Source of the DNA: Geomobilimonas luticola
GTDB lineage: Bacteria; Desulfobacterota; Desulfuromonadia; Geobacterales; Geobacteraceae
Direction: 5' to 3'
Assembly (NCBI RefSeq): GCF_018476905.1
Contig: NZ_JAHCVK010000004.1
Location: forward strand, 124,001-188,000
Length of the DNA: 64,000 nucleotides
The translations under genes and the position numbers were made by a program. Below the pieces are notes generated by a model, which saw only the letters and a program-made list of their open reading frames with translations, ran no database searches and was not told the DNA's origin. Shown here in pieces: positions 61,589 to 64,000 of the stretch. Each line of letters starts with the position of its first letter. Position 1 is the stretch's first letter.

Positions 61589-62874
61589 CGCTCTGCGACC
61601 TGTTCAAAAAGCGGAACAAACGTCGGAAACGAGGTGGCGATACAGGCGATGTCGCTGACCGTTACGCTGTCCCTTGCGGCAAGACCGGCAACAAGCATGG
61701 ACATGGCGATGCGATGGTCGCCGAAACTTTCCGCCATGCACCCCTGCAGCTTCTCCGTGCCTGAAATCTCCATCCCGTCTTCCGTTTCCACGACCTGGAC
61801 ACCTGCTCTCCTCAAGTTGTCCGCCATGGCGGCAATCCGGTCAGTCTCCTTGACCCGCAGTTCCCGGGCGTCCCGCAGAACCGTCTTCCCTTCCGCCAGG
61901 GCGGCGGCGACGCAGATAACCGGAAACTCGTCGATTGCCCGGGGGACAACGTCGCCGCCGATCTCGACACCCTTGAGTCTCGACGCACGGACCAGGAGAT
62001 CGGCAACCGGCTCGCCGGACACCTCCCGCCGGTCGAGAAGCTCGATAGCCCCCCCCATGGCAGTGAGGATGTCGATGATGCCGGTACGGGTCGGGTTGAC
62101 GCCGACGCCACGGATAAGGAGTTCGGCCCCGGGAACGATGAGGGCCGCCACGATGAAAAAAGCGGCCGACGAGATATCCCCCGGCACCACGATGTCACGG
62201 CCGTCCAGCTCCTGTCCTCCGCGCACCGTTACGGTGGTGCCCGCAGCTTCCACGTCAGCACCGAAATGGCGGAACATCCGCTCCGAATGGTCCCGGGAAA
62301 GGTGGGGTTCGGTCACCGTCGTGGCGCCGTCGGCGTACAGGCCGGCAAGCATCAGGGCGGATTTGACTTGGGCGCTCGCCACCTTCGAAACATACGAGAT
62401 GCCGGCCAGCTCACTCCCAACGATGGCAAGGGGTGCCTTGTCGCCACCCGCACGGCCGAAGATGGTGGCGCCCATCCGGCCGAGTGGCTCGATAACCCTC
62501 CCCATGGGGCGTTTGCGCAGGTACTGGTCGCCGGTCAGGACGGAAAAGAATCCCTGCCCCGCCAGAAGCCCGGTAATGAGGCGGATGGAAGTGCCGGAAT
62601 TGCCACAATCGATGACATCGGCAGGCTCGGACAGGCCATGCAGTCCTGCCCCGCGGATGCGCAGGATTTCGCCATCGTCTTCGACCCTGACCCCCATGGC
62701 CCGGAAGGCATTGAGGGTGGAGATATTGTCCTCTCCCCGCAGGAAACCGCGTACCGTCGTCTCTCCCCGGGCAATGGAGCCGAGCATGATGGAACGGTGG
62801 GATATGGACTTGTCGCCGGGGACGCTGATCTCTCCCCGAAGCGTCTTTGCTGGCTGAACGATGTAGCTATTCAC
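61585..62874 (-). CDS. aroA: 3-phosphoshikimate 1-carboxyvinyltransferase (EPSP synthase)
   Basis: 429 residues, the usual length. Shikimate pathway step joining PEP and shikimate-3-phosphate. VPGDKSISHRSIMLGSIARG, DCGNSGTSIRLITGLLAG, GRVIEPLGRMGATI and the RELRVKETDRIAAMADNLRR signature. GTG start at 62874 with GAGG six bases before; the frame runs back to 63093 across the tyrA end. The PGDKSISHR Lys and the NSGTS loop identify it confidently; the class I/II type is not resolved. Confidence 0.95.
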   Translation of the reverse strand: MNSYIVQPAKTLRGEISVPGDKSISHRSIMLGSIARGETTVRGFLRGEDNISTLNAFRAMGVRVEDDGEILRIRGAGLHGLSEPADVIDCGNSGTSIRLITGLLAGQGFFSVLTGDQYLRKRPMGRVIEPLGRMGATIFGRAGGDKAPLAIVGSELAGISYVSKVASAQVKSALMLAGLYADGATTVTEPHLSRDHSERMFRHFGADVEAAGTTVTVRGGQELDGRDIVVPGDISSAAFFIVAALIVPGAELLIRGVGVNPTRTGIIDILTAMGGAIELLDRREVSGEPVADLLVRASRLKGVEIGGDVVPRAIDEFPVICVAAALAEGKTVLRDARELRVKETDRIAAMADNLRRAGVQVVETEDGMEISGTEKLQGCMAESFGDHRIAMSMLVAGLAARDSVTVSDIACIATSFPTFVPLFEQVAER

Positions 62875-62930
62875 GCTTGTCCTCTCTATGCCAATGAAGG
62901 GACGGGACTCACCCCGCCCTGCGGACCGAC

Positions 62931-63791
62931 CTACAGAATCGCGTCCCGCTGCTCCTTGGAGCGGGCGAAGAAGTCTTCCAGTCCTGCACCATCCTCCCCA
63001 TCCACCAGCGATCTCAGTTCCGCAAAGTAGCGGGAAAAGAAGTCCATCATCTCCAGGATGCTCTCCCGGTTCATGAGGGCGATGTCCCGCCACATGGCCG
63101 GATCTGAGGAGGCGATACGGGTAAAATCCCGGAAACCGCCGGCAGAATAGGGCAGAATACCTTCTTCGAATCGGTCATATCCCCCCACTGCGTTGACCAG
63201 GGCGTAGGCCACCATATGGGGGAGATGGGAGATGGCGGCAAGGACCCGGTCGTGCTTCTCCACGTCCATCAGCACCACTTCGCTACCGGCCAGTTCCCAC
63301 ATCCGCACCACCTTGTGCAAGGCAAGCGGATCAGTGGCGGCAGTGGGGGTAACGATGCAGCGCCGTCCTTGGTAAAGGGAGGCAAAGGAGGCTTCGACCC
63401 CCGAATGTTCCGTGCCGGCGATGGGATGCCCCCCCACGAAGAAGGTTCCGGCCGGCATGAGCGCCTCGCAGGTGGCCACAATCTCCCCCTTGACGCTGCC
63501 ACCGTCGGTCACGATGCACCCCGGCGCCAGATGGGGGGCGATACGGGCCAGAACGGACGCAATGGAGCAGACCGGTGTGGCGAGAAAAACCAGGTCGGCC
63601 CCCGCAACACCGCCAACGGGATCGGTCTCGTACCGGTTGATCACCCCGAGTTCAACGGCCCGCCGCAGGTTCGCTTCCCCCCGGCCGATCCCGACGATCT
63701 CACCCACTTCCCCCTTCTCCCTCAGGATCCGGGCAAGGGAGCCGCCGATGAGGCCGACGCCGATTATGCACAACCGCTGAATGAGCGGCAT
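62931..63791 (-). CDS. tyrA: Prephenate dehydrogenase
   Basis: 286 residues. Oxidative decarboxylation of prephenate (or arogenate) with NAD(P), in tyrosine biosynthesis. Rossmann GVGLIGGSLARILREKGEVG, GSVKGEIVATCEAL, GHPIAGTEHSGVEAS (catalytic His), SHLPHMVAYALVNAVGG. No regulatory ACT domain is present. First gene of this window's aromatic group; ATG with GGAGAA upstream. Confidence 0.94.
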   Translation of the reverse strand: MPLIQRLCIIGVGLIGGSLARILREKGEVGEIVGIGRGEANLRRAVELGVINRYETDPVGGVAGADLVFLATPVCSIASVLARIAPHLAPGCIVTDGGSVKGEIVATCEALMPAGTFFVGGHPIAGTEHSGVEASFASLYQGRRCIVTPTAATDPLALHKVVRMWELAGSEVVLMDVEKHDRVLAAISHLPHMVAYALVNAVGGYDRFEEGILPYSAGGFRDFTRIASSDPAMWRDIALMNRESILEMMDFFSRYFAELRSLVDGEDGAGLEDFFARSKEQRDAIL

Positions 63792-63858
63792 TGATTCTCC
63801 AAGGAAACAAAATTGGGTAATTCATGGACACTATCAGGACTATTCGGGTTTTACCTGA

Positions 63859-63981
63859 AGCGGCACAGCAAAAGGCTCCAGATGCAAGGCACGCGAGGAC
63901 CGTGACGCGAGGCGTACTGGAGGTACGTTGAGTGTTACGGCCCGAAGCGTAACGCCGCAGATGGACCTTTGGCGAAGCCGC
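63859..63981. repeat. Copy B of the structured dispersed repeat
   Basis: Homologous to 28898-29019: CTCCAGATGCAAGG, GAGGCGTAC-TGGAGGTACGT, ACGGCCCG, GCCGCAGATGGAC. Outer stem AAAGG.TCCA with TGGA.CCTTT, inner stem CCGT with ACGG, tip GCGTAC/GTACGT. It lies upstream of tyrA (63792-64000), with no gene visible to the window end. Confidence 0.85.
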
Positions 63982-64000
63982 TCACTTTGCCCGGGGGTAG

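Noticed and set aside
61004-62857. 617-codon open frame opposite cmk and aroA; also 58400-59935 opposite rpsA and 1505-3262 opposite the YhaM-like and MBL genes
   Set aside because: Antisense shadows with biased composition; the sense genes have intact motifs.
1-64000. CRISPR array, prophage, insertion sequence or secondary-metabolite cluster
   Set aside because: No regularly spaced short repeats, transposase, phage or NRPS/PKS genes seen; repeats are isolated palindromes.

Overview
The window is a gene-dense, GC-rich bacterial chromosome segment, most likely from Geobacter or a close relative in the Desulfuromonadota/Geobacteraceae. The clues are a eukaryotic-type citrate synthase, an abundance of receiver, histidine-kinase, GAF and PAS proteins, GspA/GspB-type proteins, roadblock/LC7 proteins, and several families of intergenic palindromic repeat. 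No rRNA, CRISPR array, prophage or intact insertion sequence is visible. There is one tRNA gene, tRNA-Leu(UAA).

Layout. 1-3.2 kb: end of an unknown gene, then coaBC, an MBL-fold hydrolase and a YhaM-like HD nuclease (minus strand). 3.4-8.4 kb: a COG2509 flavoprotein and a signalling cluster (two stand-alone receivers, a receiver-kinase, a universal stress protein, a GAF protein). 8.5-13.6 kb: rodZ-like, pilW-like, pfkB-type kinase, mtnP, rlmN and ndk, which is the ndk-rlmN-pilW-rodZ order of gammaproteobacteria with two nucleoside-metabolism genes in the middle. 13.7-21 kb: small lipoprotein, aldehyde dehydrogenase, amrA, gltA, M24 peptidase, an unlisted 52-residue membrane protein and an acyl-CoA synthetase. 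21.4-32.5 kb: phosphate regulon (phoB-phoR, a PsiE-like protein, pstSCAB-phoU), interrupted by an M23 peptidase, endonuclease V, a TPR protein and an exported MsrB; 11-bp-periodic Pho-box candidates precede phoB, the psiE-like gene and pstS. 32.8-42.5 kb: two roadblock-related genes, a C-terminal-processing protease, miaA, a glycosyltransferase, a zinc-ribbon membrane protein, GspA/GspB and an RMD1/DUF155 protein.

42.5-47.9 kb holds the most unusual unit: seven tightly packed minus-strand genes, sixA, a helix-hairpin-helix/lysine-rich protein, two divergent thymidylate-kinase-like proteins, a basic helical protein, a CHAD protein and Ppx/GppA. CHAD and Ppx point to polyphosphate. One kinase-like protein has arginine in place of the Walker A lysine while its neighbour is intact, suggesting a catalytic/non-catalytic pair. 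48-55 kb: a YkgJ-like cluster protein, a DUF6178-like protein, then cysE-iscR-nifS-mnmA-mtaB, an Fe-S/sulfur and tRNA-thiolation operon with an IscR-like operator in front. 55-64 kb: a large REC-GAF-PAS kinase, an AT-rich non-coding stretch, tRNA-Leu, and tyrA-aroA-cmk-ispH-rpsA-ihfB, the classical aroA-cmk-rpsA-ihfB order with ispH inserted.

Beyond genes, three kinds of non-coding structure stand out: a roughly 120-bp hairpin-forming repeat in two copies (between pstS and pstC, and upstream of tyrA) whose differences are compensatory; a 159-bp near-complete palindrome between mnmA and mtaB; and an inverted repeat of about 29 bp per arm at 49.8-49.9 kb.
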